From positions 18,267 to 82,266 of the forward strand of contig DUBS01000041.1 in assembly GCA_012960225.1 (NCBI GenBank): a DNA stretch of 64,000 bases. Reading direction: 5' to 3'. The stretch is from Gemmatimonadota bacterium. Lineage in GTDB: Bacteria > Gemmatimonadota > Gemmatimonadetes > Longimicrobiales > Gaopeijiaceae. The notes below the pieces were generated by a model. It was not told where the DNA came from. It worked only from the letters and a program-made list of their open reading frames with translations, and ran no database searches. The first letter of the stretch is position 1; every line of letters begins with the position of its first letter. Both the position numbers and the translations under genes were made by a program. Shown piece by piece: positions 27,602-36,864 of the stretch.

Positions 27602-29365
27602 ATGAACAAGACAAGGTTTTTTGTAATGAGCCAACTTGCAGCGCTCATCCTCAGCGCTCTAGTAGTCGCTTCTTGCTACACAGATGTCTCAACGGTCAAT
27701 GGCAGGGCCCTATTCCCTGTCGGATGGATGTTTAGCGAGAGGGAAGAACCAGTTACTGCATCGAATGGCATGGTTGTATCAACTGACGAACTGGCAAGCC
27801 GCATTGGCGTTGACATAATGCGGTCAGGTGGTAACGCAGTGGATGCTGCCGTTGCGGTCCACTTCGCTCTTGCGGTAGTGAACCCCGAAGCCGGAAATAT
27901 CGGTGGTGGTGGTTTCATGGTTACTCGCATGGCTGATGGTACAGCCGCAGCTCTGGATTTCCGGGAAAAGGCTCCTTTAGCAGCAACTCGTGACATGTAT
28001 CTAGATGAGGAAGGAGATCTCACAGACAAATCCGTCATTGGGCACTTAGCAGCGGGAGTGCCCGGGAGTGTGGCCGGTATGTGGGCGGCCCACCAACGCT
28101 TTGGATCAATCCAGTGGGAAGAGCTTGTATCCCCTGCTGTCGAACTCGCCAACGGCTTTGAGGTGAAGGAGCGCTTCCTGGGCTCGCTTAGTTCAACCAT
28201 GGTGGAATCATTATCGAATTTCCCTGCATCTGCAGCACAATTCTTACCTAGAGACGGCCAGCCACCACTGGTAGGTGACACACTTCGCCAACCATATTTG
28301 GCAAAGACTCTTGGGAGAATCAGGGACTGGGGACCAGGTGGGTTTTATGAGGGGGAAACCGCTGACTTGATTGTGGCAGAAATGGAGCGCGGCGGAGGTA
28401 TCATTACGCTTCAGGACCTAGCAGAGTATACGGCTGAATGGCGTGATCCAATCTCATTCACATACCGGGGGCATACCGTCATCTCTATGCCGCCCTCATC
28501 GTCAGGTGGAGCGACGATGGCAGAAATGGCAAATATCCTAGAGGGCTACGATGTAGGTTCGATGGATTGGCACGGGCCGAGAATGATCCATCTGTATGCT
28601 GAAGCGTGGAAGCGTTCCTATGCGGATCGTAATCACTACCTAGCGGACCCAGACTTCGTGGATATGCCAATAGACCGTATAACCTCTGAAGCCTACGCTC
28701 GTGTCCGTGCGTCGACGATATCAGAAACCGCAGCAACGCCTTCGATAGAAATCGGTCCAGGGATGGAAGGGCCCGCTGAAGGAGAAAACACGACGCACTA
28801 CTCAATTGTGGATGCTGCCGGTAACGCAGTGGCAGTCACTACAACGATCAACTCTTGGTACGGTAGCAAGGTGACAGTGACTGGAGCCGGCTTCGTACTA
28901 AATAACGAGATGGATGACTTTGCTGCGAAGCCGGGAACCGCAAACCAGTTTGGTTTAGTTCAAGGAGAAAACAATGCTGTAGCCCCCGGTAAACGAATGC
29001 TATCAGCCATGACCCCTACCGTGGTGGCCAACCCAGACGGCACCCTACGCATGGTCACAGGCACACCCGGTGGTGGAACGATTATCACAACAGTCTTCCA
29101 GACGATCTCGAATGTGCTTGACTACGGTATGAATGTGGTTGACGCCGTGAATGCTCCACGGATACATCATCAACATCTACCAGACCAAATCTATTTCGAG
29201 CCGGCAGGCCTAGACCCTGAAACCGTAACTCAACTTCAGGCGATGGGTCATACCCTTTTCGAGCGCACTGGCATGTCTGGAGACGCTCAAGTGATTATCG
29301 TAGATGGCGACCTGCTCAAAGCGTGGTCGGATCCACGCCGGGGCGGTCAAGCGATTGGGTACTAG
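27602..29365 (+). CDS. ggt: Gamma-glutamyltranspeptidase
   Basis: Hydrolyses or transfers the gamma-glutamyl group of glutathione and related peptides outside the cytoplasm. It has 587 residues with an export signal ending VVASC, so it may be a lipoprotein. ASNGMVVSTDELASRIG and RSGGNAVDAAVAV open the large subunit. The self-processing site is in ENTTHYSIVDAAGNAVAVT, where the second Thr becomes the new N-terminal nucleophile of the small subunit. Later MLSAMTPTVV and GTPGGGTIITTVFQ complete the active site. The upstream gene murQ diverges from it. Confidence 0.95.
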   Translation: MNKTRFFVMSQLAALILSALVVASCYTDVSTVNGRALFPVGWMFSEREEPVTASNGMVVSTDELASRIGVDIMRSGGNAVDAAVAVHFALAVVNPEAGNIGGGGFMVTRMADGTAAALDFREKAPLAATRDMYLDEEGDLTDKSVIGHLAAGVPGSVAGMWAAHQRFGSIQWEELVSPAVELANGFEVKERFLGSLSSTMVESLSNFPASAAQFLPRDGQPPLVGDTLRQPYLAKTLGRIRDWGPGGFYEGETADLIVAEMERGGGIITLQDLAEYTAEWRDPISFTYRGHTVISMPPSSSGGATMAEMANILEGYDVGSMDWHGPRMIHLYAEAWKRSYADRNHYLADPDFVDMPIDRITSEAYARVRASTISETAATPSIEIGPGMEGPAEGENTTHYSIVDAAGNAVAVTTTINSWYGSKVTVTGAGFVLNNEMDDFAAKPGTANQFGLVQGENNAVAPGKRMLSAMTPTVVANPDGTLRMVTGTPGGGTIITTVFQTISNVLDYGMNVVDAVNAPRIHHQHLPDQIYFEPAGLDPETVTQLQAMGHTLFERTGMSGDAQVIIVDGDLLKAWSDPRRGGQAIGY

Positions 29366-29610
29366 CCTTGGAACTGCAGATACTCTCGGATGGGACCTAT
29401 ACAGGACTACTTCGCCGCCAACTGCTCGAAGAAGATCTTGAAGCTGCAGTCGTTGCGATGGCTAGCGCCTGAGACCACCTAGGCCTATAGGCAGAAATGT
29501 CAGGGTTTATAGGTTGGTTGACTTTGGCATCATTCTGATTTGAGATCCCTCTACATACCTGAATTCCACACGCATTTTCTCTAGCTCCACAGAAGCTAGG
29601 TCATCAACCT

Positions 29611-30342
29611 CTATATCCGGTTCAGGATGAATTCTGGAGTGAACCGGTTCAGGTATGCAGCCAAGACTGTGAACCGCCCAGTTATAAGCAGTACACCAAG
29701 AATTATGAGAAGGAATCCAGAACTCTTCTCGACTAGAGGTATCAAGTGTCGAAATCGCTTGAACGCTTGAAGGAACCTGTCAAGCGCAAGTGCCGATATC
29801 AAAAATGGAACTGCGAGGCCTGCCGAGTAGACCGTTAACAATCCAACTCCTGCCCACAGGGTATCCTGAGTTCCAGCGTAGGTTAAGATTGCACCCAAAA
29901 TTGGACCGATGCATGGGGTCCACCCAGCCCCAAATGCCATGCCAACCCCAAGGGTCCCAAGATACCCGGCCGGCTTGTCACTCAGGTGGATTCTGCGTTC
30001 ACGCATGAGCGGTGTCAGCCGAAACACACCTGTGAGGTGGAGCCCCAAGAGCACAATGATCAATCCACCAATACGTGCAATCCAAAGCTCATAGGCGATT
30101 AGGAACTGCCCTAAGAAAGACGCGGATGCCCCTAGTAGAATAAAGATTAGGCTGAAGCCACTGACAAAGAGTGTTGAATGGAGCAGTGTTGCTCTGCGAT
30201 TCACTCCTTCTTGGAGATCCTCCAGGCTCATCCCAGTGACAAACGTTAGGTAGCTTGGTACAAGAGGCAGCACACACGGCGAGAGAAAGGACAAAACTCC
30301 CGCTGTGAAAGCGATAACGATCCCGAGATCAACTTCGTTCAC
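29611..30342 (-). CDS. ccdA: CcdA/DsbD-family thiol-disulfide transmembrane protein
   Basis: A 243-residue inner-membrane protein with six hydrophobic segments. It carries the two conserved Cys in SPCVLPLVPSYLTFVTG (helix 1) and GWTPCIGPILGAIL (helix 4). CcdA moves electrons from cytoplasmic thioredoxin to periplasmic thiol proteins, such as those used for cytochrome c maturation. No ccs/ccm or resA-like partner is found in the window, so its client is unknown. It lies 15 bases downstream of the cardiolipin synthase-like gene and seems to be the last gene of a long minus-strand run. Confidence 0.93.
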   Translation of the reverse strand: MNEVDLGIVIAFTAGVLSFLSPCVLPLVPSYLTFVTGMSLEDLQEGVNRRATLLHSTLFVSGFSLIFILLGASASFLGQFLIAYELWIARIGGLIIVLLGLHLTGVFRLTPLMRERRIHLSDKPAGYLGTLGVGMAFGAGWTPCIGPILGAILTYAGTQDTLWAGVGLLTVYSAGLAVPFLISALALDRFLQAFKRFRHLIPLVEKSSGFLLIILGVLLITGRFTVLAAYLNRFTPEFILNRI

Positions 30343-30357
30343 GAATTGCTCTCCCTC

Positions 30358-31875
30358 CTAATCTAGTTCCGCAGTTGTTGGCGTTTCCTGCCCTTCACTC
30401 CGCGCACGTCGTGACTGAAGGTATGCCCGAATCCCTGTTGTGAGTCCAAACCACCCCGCTACGACCGCTACCATAGCACCCACGAAGGTCGGAAAGAATG
30501 CGGCAATGATTGCTGTTGAAAGAATGATAGCGGATACTGTACCGAGCACCGTCCTGCCCTCGCGTCCGATAGGTCGGTCCCCAGCCAATGAGTCCCCAAG
30601 TGCCCCTCTGGCTCGTACAAGAGGCGCCATCGTGATACGGCTCTGAGCGGCTCCCAAAGCCCGAATCTGCATCATCCTTTCGGGTAATGTACCCTGAGGA
30701 TCAAGTGACTCTGTAGTACCTGAGCTTTCAGACATTTCGATCCCATGCTCAAGTTTTCGGCCAGGCAGAACGATCTCAATAGAGGAACTCAGATCGGTGA
30801 GAAAGAGTTCCTCAAGCTGACTGGCAAGCTTCATATTGAGTACACCAACGTCTAGTTCCCAATTCCCTATTAAGCTTGCAGAGTTCAGGTTGCTCGACCC
30901 AACGCGTGACCAAATACCGTCCACGACTGCAGTCTTAGCATGGATCATGGGGCCCTGCCATTCGAAAATCCGGACTCCGGACTTTAAAAGAGATCGATAT
31001 CCACCCCGTGAAAGGCTTCCAACCAATGGCCAATTATTATGTGCCGGCACAAGTATTCGTACGTCGACTCCTTGCTGGGCCGCCGCGCCTAGCGCTTCGG
31101 ATACTGACCGGGGAGCTACAAAATAGGCATCCGTGATCCATACACGCTCCTTCGCTCTCGCTGCAACCCAGTGGATTGTGCGATAGACTCGAGTCCTTCC
31201 AGGTTCTCCTTCGATAAGCCAGACTGGTATGTCTCCAACGTCCGATAGAACAGGAAGTTGCTGGGACAAATCGAGTGGCTCACCCATCCCGCTCCAAGTA
31301 GCTTCAAAAGCATGTGCAGCCGCCCTTGCTCCGGGCCCAGAGATCTTGACGGCGGTATCCCGCCAAGCCGGGTGGGCTGGCCTCCCCGCCCATTCCACAC
31401 CCAAGCAGAACCCTCCCACATATGCAACCTTACCGTCTAACACAATAAGCTTCCGGTGGTCACGTCTCAAAATCCCGAACGGATCTCCAATCCCAAGTGA
31501 AGGTGGATTGAAAGCTCGGACATGCACACCCGCTTGTCTGAGAGGTTTCCAATACGACCGAGGTGTCGCCCAGCAACCCACCCAGTCATAGATAACATAA
31601 ACCGGAACACCACTACGGGCCTTTTCGATGAGCACATCCCGAAACGCTCGGCCAACTCGGTCATCGCGGATCAGATAATTCTCCAAGTAAACCATGCACT
31701 GTGCACCGCTGATCCCCTCAAGCCACGAACTAAAGGTGCTTGAACCCTCATACTGGAGTTCCAGTCGGTTACCACCGAGAGTCTTTGACCCAGTCGCGCG
31801 TTCTACTTCAGATGCAGGAAATCTGCCTTCTTGCTCTCTTGAGTTCTCTGTTCTGATGGCTGACGGATCAATCAT
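30358..31875 (-). CDS. Cardiolipin synthase-like phospholipase D family protein
   Basis: A 505-residue protein with two HKD catalytic motifs: HRKLIVLDGKVAYVGGFCLG in the first half and HAKTAVVDGIWSRVGSSNLNSASL in the second. It fits the cardiolipin synthase/PLD superfamily that condenses or exchanges phosphatidyl groups. Unusually, the membrane segments are at the C-terminus (near ILSTAIIAAFFPTFVGAMVAV). The N-terminal hydrophobic pair of classical Cls is missing, so it resembles the ClsB-like soluble type with an added tail. It lies between agmatinase and ccdA genes on one strand. Confidence 0.88.
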   Translation of the reverse strand: MIDPSAIRTENSREQEGRFPASEVERATGSKTLGGNRLELQYEGSSTFSSWLEGISGAQCMVYLENYLIRDDRVGRAFRDVLIEKARSGVPVYVIYDWVGCWATPRSYWKPLRQAGVHVRAFNPPSLGIGDPFGILRRDHRKLIVLDGKVAYVGGFCLGVEWAGRPAHPAWRDTAVKISGPGARAAAHAFEATWSGMGEPLDLSQQLPVLSDVGDIPVWLIEGEPGRTRVYRTIHWVAARAKERVWITDAYFVAPRSVSEALGAAAQQGVDVRILVPAHNNWPLVGSLSRGGYRSLLKSGVRIFEWQGPMIHAKTAVVDGIWSRVGSSNLNSASLIGNWELDVGVLNMKLASQLEELFLTDLSSSIEIVLPGRKLEHGIEMSESSGTTESLDPQGTLPERMMQIRALGAAQSRITMAPLVRARGALGDSLAGDRPIGREGRTVLGTVSAIILSTAIIAAFFPTFVGAMVAVVAGWFGLTTGIRAYLQSRRARSEGQETPTTAELD

Positions 31876-31948
31876 CTAGGGCACACCTTGGGTCATCGCT
31901 GATTGCCCCTGTCATGTCTCGTAGAAAAATACAGCTGCCCATCGGGTG

Positions 31949-32923
31949 CTAGGGCATCCGATTCCAGAAGCGATAATTAATGAGCTTGTAGACAAGCTTC
32001 GCAACTAGAAAGTCTGGTGCGTGAATCCCTGGGGCAGGTGCTAATTCCACGACGTCGGCTGCAACAACTTCCCGCTCAGCCAGCACCCGCCTCAGAAATC
32101 GCAGAGTCTCGTACCATGAAGCTCCACCCGGTTCAGGAGTGCCAGTCGACGGAACCACTGCCGGGTCGAAGTAATCCACATCGAAAGTAAGATAAATTTT
32201 TGGGCCAAGAGCATCAAGCGCACGGTCCATCCATGCGTCGCTTTCCCACATCTCATCTGCCCAGATAAGTGTTGAGCCACCCTGAGAGTTGGAGGTATTG
32301 ACCTCTTCCTTACTAACCCCACGCACTCCTACAGCAACGACATCAGCGCAATCCAGGACTCGAGCCATCGCTGAGGCATGCGAATCGGGTGTCCCCTCAT
32401 ACTGCAATCGAAGGTCAGCATGAGCATCGAGCTGCAACACAGTAAGTCTTTCATCATATCGGTCAGCCTGAGCAAGCACTGCGGCGGCTGAAATCGAGTG
32501 CTCACCACCAAGCATGACAAGAAATCGGTCACCACATACATCTGAAATCCTGGCATACGCATTACGAAGTTCTTCCATCGCAGCCGTTGGACCAGCTCTT
32601 GAAAGCTCCAGCCCAGGTAATGTGTGGATACCTAGTAACTGAGCTGGTTCACAGTCAAATTCTTGATCGTATAACTCCACGTAACGGGATGCCTCAAGAA
32701 TCGCGCGAGGACCAAGCCGAGTACCACCTCCCCAAGAAGTAGTAGCCTCATACGGTACAGGAAGAATGACGGCAGCAGCTTTAGCGAAATTCCCAGCTAC
32801 CTCATCGAGACCGAGGAATGTGTGTGGAAGCTCCCATGGAAGATCACCTAATCCGGGCAATCCCACCGGATCGGAGCATTCACCACCACGACCGGATGCA
32901 TCCGGGTCACGTCGGTTAGGCAA
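31949..32923 (-). CDS. speB: Agmatinase/ureohydrolase
   Basis: A manganese enzyme of the ureohydrolase family, 324 residues. Metal ligands are visible in LGGEHSIS, LQLDAHADLR and LTFDVDYFDPAVVPSTGTPEPGG. The last motif strongly favours agmatinase over arginase. It would turn agmatine into putrescine and urea. No arginine decarboxylase is present in the window, so a related guanidino substrate is possible. It begins 13 bases after the fur stop; iron- or metal-linked co-regulation is an inference from proximity only. Confidence 0.9.
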   Translation of the reverse strand: MPNRRDPDASGRGGECSDPVGLPGLGDLPWELPHTFLGLDEVAGNFAKAAAVILPVPYEATTSWGGGTRLGPRAILEASRYVELYDQEFDCEPAQLLGIHTLPGLELSRAGPTAAMEELRNAYARISDVCGDRFLVMLGGEHSISAAAVLAQADRYDERLTVLQLDAHADLRLQYEGTPDSHASAMARVLDCADVVAVGVRGVSKEEVNTSNSQGGSTLIWADEMWESDAWMDRALDALGPKIYLTFDVDYFDPAVVPSTGTPEPGGASWYETLRFLRRVLAEREVVAADVVELAPAPGIHAPDFLVAKLVYKLINYRFWNRMP

Positions 32924-32936
32924 GTGGTTAGTTAGC

Positions 32937-33437
32937 TCAAGCCGTCTCGATCGGACACATCAAGCCTCCGACCGGCAACTCGGCACCCCCTTCATCACAA
33001 TCTCTACAGAGCCCGTATATCTCAAGCCTATGCCGAACCGGGACAAAGCCGTGCTCACGCCGAATACGGCTCTCGACACCATAAACTTCATTACTCTCGA
33101 ACTCTAGCACGGTCCCGCATTCGAGACAGATGAGATGCTCATGGATAGGATGCTCGGAGAACCTGTGCTCATAACGCTTGAATCCCTCGCCAAAATCATG
33201 CTCTTCTACGAGTCGACTACGCACTAGAAGATCTAAGGTGCGATAGATCGTAGCCTTCCCGACTCTGCCCGCACGATTTCTAAGCGCCTGCTCAATATCA
33301 TGCGCGGATAGATGCTCATCAGATTCGAAAACAATTTTCGCGATAGCTTCCCGCTGCTGTGTTACCGGAAGGCCCTCGTCTCGAAGGTAGCGACCGAAGA
33401 GTCGAATGAACGGTTGGCGTGTCGAAACCAAACTCAA
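32937..33437 (-). CDS. Fur-family metal-responsive regulator
   Basis: A 166-residue repressor with a winged helix (TQQREAIAKIVFESDEHLSAHDIEQAL, then GKATIYRTLDLLV). The dimerisation domain holds HEHLICLECG and LCRDC, the two CxxC pairs of the structural zinc, and a His-rich site RFSEHPIHEH for regulatory metal. By sequence it could be Fur (iron), PerR (peroxide) or Zur (zinc), and I do not separate them. The start overlaps the upstream gene by 4 bases, so it is translationally coupled to the unknown 146-residue protein. Confidence 0.93.
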   Translation of the reverse strand: MSLVSTRQPFIRLFGRYLRDEGLPVTQQREAIAKIVFESDEHLSAHDIEQALRNRAGRVGKATIYRTLDLLVRSRLVEEHDFGEGFKRYEHRFSEHPIHEHLICLECGTVLEFESNEVYGVESRIRREHGFVPVRHRLEIYGLCRDCDEGGAELPVGGLMCPIETA

Positions 33438-33874
33438 AGCGTAGATCCCCTCTCAATCCAAGCGTCAAAACCCTCCATCAACTCCTCAAACTTTTGTCCC
33501 GAGCCAGAGATCTCAATCTCCCGTGCTTCTCCAGGTGTTTCCTTAGTTCGGTTGACGACACCCAGCATCACCGCAGGAAATCGCTCAGGAAGAGCCTCTC
33601 CTTCCTGTGTAAACCAAGTTTCGATACTCACACCGGCTCCCGAATGCTCAGCTGTATACGCTACAGTAACCATAGCCCTTCGCTGCTGCCCCTCAAGGAA
33701 GGTACTCACTGCGACTAACCCTTGCTCCCGTCTCCCTCGTCGTACTGGTGGAAACAGCCACAGTCTGTCAATCAACTCTGAACCAAAGTGGTCACGCACA
33801 CGAATCAAAACTCTAGGCAGGGCTTCCGGTACACCAGGATCGCGAGAGGATTCAATTGCTTGTACACTCGTCAT
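33434..33874 (-). CDS. Conserved-looking hypothetical protein between nrnA and fur
   Basis: A 146-residue soluble protein with no signal or membrane segment and no family I recognise. The predicted fold is alpha/beta: an N-terminal helix IRVRDHFGSELIDRLWLFP, then a strand-rich centre (GLVAVSTFLEG, RRAMVTVAYTAE), and a C-terminal helix ISGSGQKFEELMEGFDAWI. It overlaps both neighbours by 4 bases (ATGA-type junctions), which argues strongly that it is a real gene translated together with nrnA and fur. Function is unknown. Confidence 0.8.
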   Translation of the reverse strand: MTSVQAIESSRDPGVPEALPRVLIRVRDHFGSELIDRLWLFPPVRRGRREQGLVAVSTFLEGQQRRAMVTVAYTAEHSGAGVSIETWFTQEGEALPERFPAVMLGVVNRTKETPGEAREIEISGSGQKFEELMEGFDAWIERGSTL

Positions 33875-34911
33875 GTATCCTCCTCTAGAACTCTATTGGA
33901 GTCACGGACGATCATCTCACGCGCTGCCATTAGCACCTTCTCGATAGCTCGTTCAAGTGGTCCTTCTACCATCGCTCCAGATGCCTTGACGTGTCCGCCA
34001 CCGCCAAACTGGTGAGCAAGTTGATTGACATTGAACCGTCCACTTGAGCGGAAAGATATCTTTATTCCACCAGTCTTCGCCTTGCTAAAGAGAAGGGCAA
34101 CTTTATTACCTATGATAGACCGCGGGATATCCACCATGCCCTCAAGGTCTTCGGCAGTGGCTCCTAGAGCTTCATAAGCATCTCTAGGGACCGTCATCCA
34201 AGCGATTCCGTACTCCTCGTCGTTCTCCAAAGTTTCGAGAGCAGCACCCAGCAGCTGATACTTACGCAGCCGGGCTCTGCCATATATGCGACTATACACA
34301 TCCTCCGAATCTACACCTCTGCTAATCAGATCAGCTGCTATCATGTGCGTCCCTGGTGTCGTATTCGAGAAGCGAAACGATCCTGTATCAGTGAGCACCG
34401 CAACATAGATCCCAAGGGCTACCTGCTCGGTCCAAGGGCCATTGGCAGCAAGCACAAGATCATGAATCAGTTCGCCTGTAGCAGCAGCAGCAGGGTCACG
34501 TAGAGAAATCCCACCAATAGGTTGTGCACCTGGCTGATGGTGATCGATCACAACGGTTCGGAGTTTTCGAATCAGGTCTCTTGCGCGACCGATTCGTGGC
34601 ACTTCACCAGTATCCAAAACCACAGCAAGATCCGCCTGGTCACACAGGTCTCGCGCACGAGCAGATCCGGCGGGTACAATCCAACGCTCATCCTCTACAG
34701 CAAAGTGGAATGTCTCCGGGAACGGGGTTGGATTGATGATCCAAGCCTCGGTCCCGTTGGCTCTGAGCCATGATGAGAGTGCCGCTTCACACCCTGCTCC
34801 GTCGCCATCAGCGTTAATATGGGTGGTGAGGATAGCTGAACGTGAAGCCAAGAGTGCTTCCTTGACTTTACGAACTTGTGCCGCACGCCCTTCTGGCGTC
34901 CGGTAGTTCAC
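33871..34911 (-). CDS. nrnA: DHH-family bifunctional oligoribonuclease/PAP phosphatase
   Basis: A 346-residue NrnA-like enzyme that degrades nanoRNAs and dephosphorylates 3'-phosphoadenosine 5'-phosphate. THINADGDGAGCEAALSSWL is the first DHH motif, VVLDTGEVPRIG is motif II, and VVIDHHQPG is the DHH signature itself. The C-terminal DHHA1 domain has QLAHQFGGGGHVKASGA for substrate phosphate binding. The length is normal (310-350). Its 3' end overlaps the unknown small gene. It may remove short RNAs left by RNA turnover. Confidence 0.93.
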   Translation of the reverse strand: MNYRTPEGRAAQVRKVKEALLASRSAILTTHINADGDGAGCEAALSSWLRANGTEAWIINPTPFPETFHFAVEDERWIVPAGSARARDLCDQADLAVVLDTGEVPRIGRARDLIRKLRTVVIDHHQPGAQPIGGISLRDPAAAATGELIHDLVLAANGPWTEQVALGIYVAVLTDTGSFRFSNTTPGTHMIAADLISRGVDSEDVYSRIYGRARLRKYQLLGAALETLENDEEYGIAWMTVPRDAYEALGATAEDLEGMVDIPRSIIGNKVALLFSKAKTGGIKISFRSSGRFNVNQLAHQFGGGGHVKASGAMVEGPLERAIEKVLMAAREMIVRDSNRVLEEDT

Positions 34912-35006
34912 CGTGGGCTCCTGACCCTAGGGTGGTTAGTCACCGCTTCGGCAACTAATGACCCTTCTAAGCTAGGGCCTGTAGATAGGATGCCGCTACT
35001 CGACTT

Positions 35007-36275
35007 TCAGGTTTGTGCTATGGGCAACTTCTTCCGCAACTTCGCCCATGTTGATGCAACGTGAACCATGTGTGACGAGGCAGTTCCTGTAATACGTCCC
35101 TTGGCCAGAGCTAAACGAAGAGAAGAGGCCTGGTTTGGATGTGGTTGTACTTCAACCGACACCGAACCCAATTCTCTCAATGTGTGCGCATCCGAGCCAC
35201 CACCACGAAGACTCCCATGGCGGTCAGCAAGCTCTTCTGCCAATCGGTTTTGCTTAGGCTGGTGTAATCGCGCATTAAAGATTTCCACGACATCGCAGAG
35301 AGGAGCCAACATCTCTGCAAATCGCCCCCCTGCCCCTTTCTTACCAGCCGCATAAGGATGCGGAAGGTACGGGATACCTCCCTGTTCACGAATTCTCTCG
35401 ATCGTTTCCATTGCAGGGGTACCCTTCGGGATTAATTCCGACAAGTATAGGCCGATCACATCAATGGATTCCTCAGTCTTGATCTCCTCTCCTGGAATGA
35501 CCAGGTCGGGGTATGCGTCGGCCATGCGTAGAGCAGCATCCAACTCGTTGTGATCAGTTATCGCGATACGGCCCAACCCTCGTTCAAGTGCGGTATCAAG
35601 AACAGCATCCGGATCAGACAAGCAATCGAAACTTCCAGCAGTGTGAAGATGAAGGTCCATGCACAATGTTCCCATATCTGCACGGGATTGAAGTTCTTTT
35701 AGTAATTCACCTGCTGCTGAATTCAGGTCTTCGAGTGTGTCATTATTTGAGAGAACAAAATCTGCTTTTGACCGTTTGATAGAGGCTTCAATCTGAACCC
35801 CGATAAGCCGTCGAGCTTCTTCAATATTCAACTCACGAGTCTGGATCAAACGCTGAATCCGCTCACTCTCGCGAGCATCGACAAACACTATCACATCGAA
35901 GTCGTCCTCCCTGCCTGTTTCAAAAAGCAGGGGAATCTCAGAGACAACCAAGTCCTCGCCTTCAACATGCCTAGCTTCTAACCACTGGTCTCGTCGCTCC
36001 CAAATCAGTGGATGAAGGATCCCTTCCAGCTTTCTACGGGCATCTTCATCTGAGAGGATAACTGCACGGAGACGTGCACGGTCGAGAGTCCCATCGGCAG
36101 CAAGAATTTCATCACCGAACGTGTTGCGCACTGCCTGGATTCCTGGGGTTCCTGGGAGCACCACTAGCCGGGATAATTCGTCGGCACTGATTATGGGAAC
36201 CCCTGATTTGGCCCATTGTGCGGCGACAGTTGACTTCCCAGAGGCAACGTTTCCGGTGAGTGCGACGTTCAGCAA
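35007..36275 (-). CDS. coaE: Dephospho-CoA kinase fused to a PHP-domain phosphoesterase
   Basis: A single 422-residue frame with two complete domains. Residues 1-200 are CoaE, the last step of CoA synthesis. The Walker A GNVASGKST is at 8-16, then ISADELSR, ILHPLIWERRD, EIPLLFETGREDDFD and an Arg-rich lid RLIQTRELNIEEARR. Residues about 204-422 are a PHP phosphoesterase with all metal ligands: DLHLH (207-211), TDHNE (240-244), LPHPY (His306), a Glu331 region and GSDAH (360-364). No internal SD or start separates the two. The PHP part may act on nucleotide or sugar-phosphate esters; linkage to CoA metabolism is an inference. Confidence 0.92.
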   Translation of the reverse strand: MLNVALTGNVASGKSTVAAQWAKSGVPIISADELSRLVVLPGTPGIQAVRNTFGDEILAADGTLDRARLRAVILSDEDARRKLEGILHPLIWERRDQWLEARHVEGEDLVVSEIPLLFETGREDDFDVIVFVDARESERIQRLIQTRELNIEEARRLIGVQIEASIKRSKADFVLSNNDTLEDLNSAAGELLKELQSRADMGTLCMDLHLHTAGSFDCLSDPDAVLDTALERGLGRIAITDHNELDAALRMADAYPDLVIPGEEIKTEESIDVIGLYLSELIPKGTPAMETIERIREQGGIPYLPHPYAAGKKGAGGRFAEMLAPLCDVVEIFNARLHQPKQNRLAEELADRHGSLRGGGSDAHTLRELGSVSVEVQPHPNQASSLRLALAKGRITGTASSHMVHVASTWAKLRKKLPIAQT

Positions 36276-36330
36276 GCGTCAACTTCCTCCCAATACCAGG
36301 CCAGCTCACAGGCATGCGTCAGGAAGGCCT

Positions 36331-36864
36331 TCACGCCATCCACGAAGATACCAGATCGAACAAATAAACGATTGTAAAATACTTTAATGTCAGGCCAGCC
36401 ACGCTGTACAGAAGGGCCCGACGAGCACTGTACCGTATCATTCCTGCCACCAACGACAGAACCGAAGACGAGAGAGGAAAGAGGTTGAAAAATAGGATGG
36501 CCCAACCTCCCCACTTCTTGATGCTGCCCTTGAAACGAGTGTAGCGCATCTCACCGATCAGATTATGAATAACTCGGTCACTAACCGCTCTTCCGATACA
36601 GTAATCGATGACTTCACCAGCGATCGCTGTTGAGACAGCGATGAGGATCAGTGTCGCTCCAGCGTGTCCCTCTGCTTGATAGATTGGGACTAGTGCCTCT
36701 ACCGGCATTAAGAGGAAAAAGAGGTACCCAGAGAAGTGGATTAGCGCGAAGGACGAGAGGCTCGGACTTCGACCCGCGAGGATCTCTTGGCCAAGTATCC
36801 AGGAGACGAGTGCAATGGCAATGACCGCTGGCAGGGCCACCCTCACAATGCGCTTCTTCATCAC
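36331..36864 (-). CDS. VTT-domain small membrane protein
   Basis: A 177-residue inner-membrane protein with four to five hydrophobic segments. The central EVIDYCIGRAVSDRVIHNLIG followed by WGGWAILFFNLFPLSSSVLSLVAGMIRY resembles the VTT/SNARE-associated (DedA-like) domain. It is somewhat shorter than DedA (about 200). DedA-type proteins are linked to lipid scrambling and membrane potential, but this divergent member could differ. Its start overlaps the upstream GspG-like gene stop by 4 bases. Confidence 0.75.
   Translation of the reverse strand: MMKKRIVRVALPAVIAIALVSWILGQEILAGRSPSLSSFALIHFSGYLFFLLMPVEALVPIYQAEGHAGATLILIAVSTAIAGEVIDYCIGRAVSDRVIHNLIGEMRYTRFKGSIKKWGGWAILFFNLFPLSSSVLSLVAGMIRYSARRALLYSVAGLTLKYFTIVYLFDLVSSWMA

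Noticed and set aside
29368..29472. Small TTG-started frame of 34 codons after ggt
   Set aside because: It ends in a plausible helix (LLRRQLLEEDLEAAVVAMAS), but it has no SD, is very short, and matches no known family. It may be a decayed remnant.
14362..32923. Arginine/polyamine pathway linking ornithine aminotransferase and agmatinase
   Set aside because: The two genes are about 16 kb apart and not in one operon, and no arginase or arginine decarboxylase is in the window.
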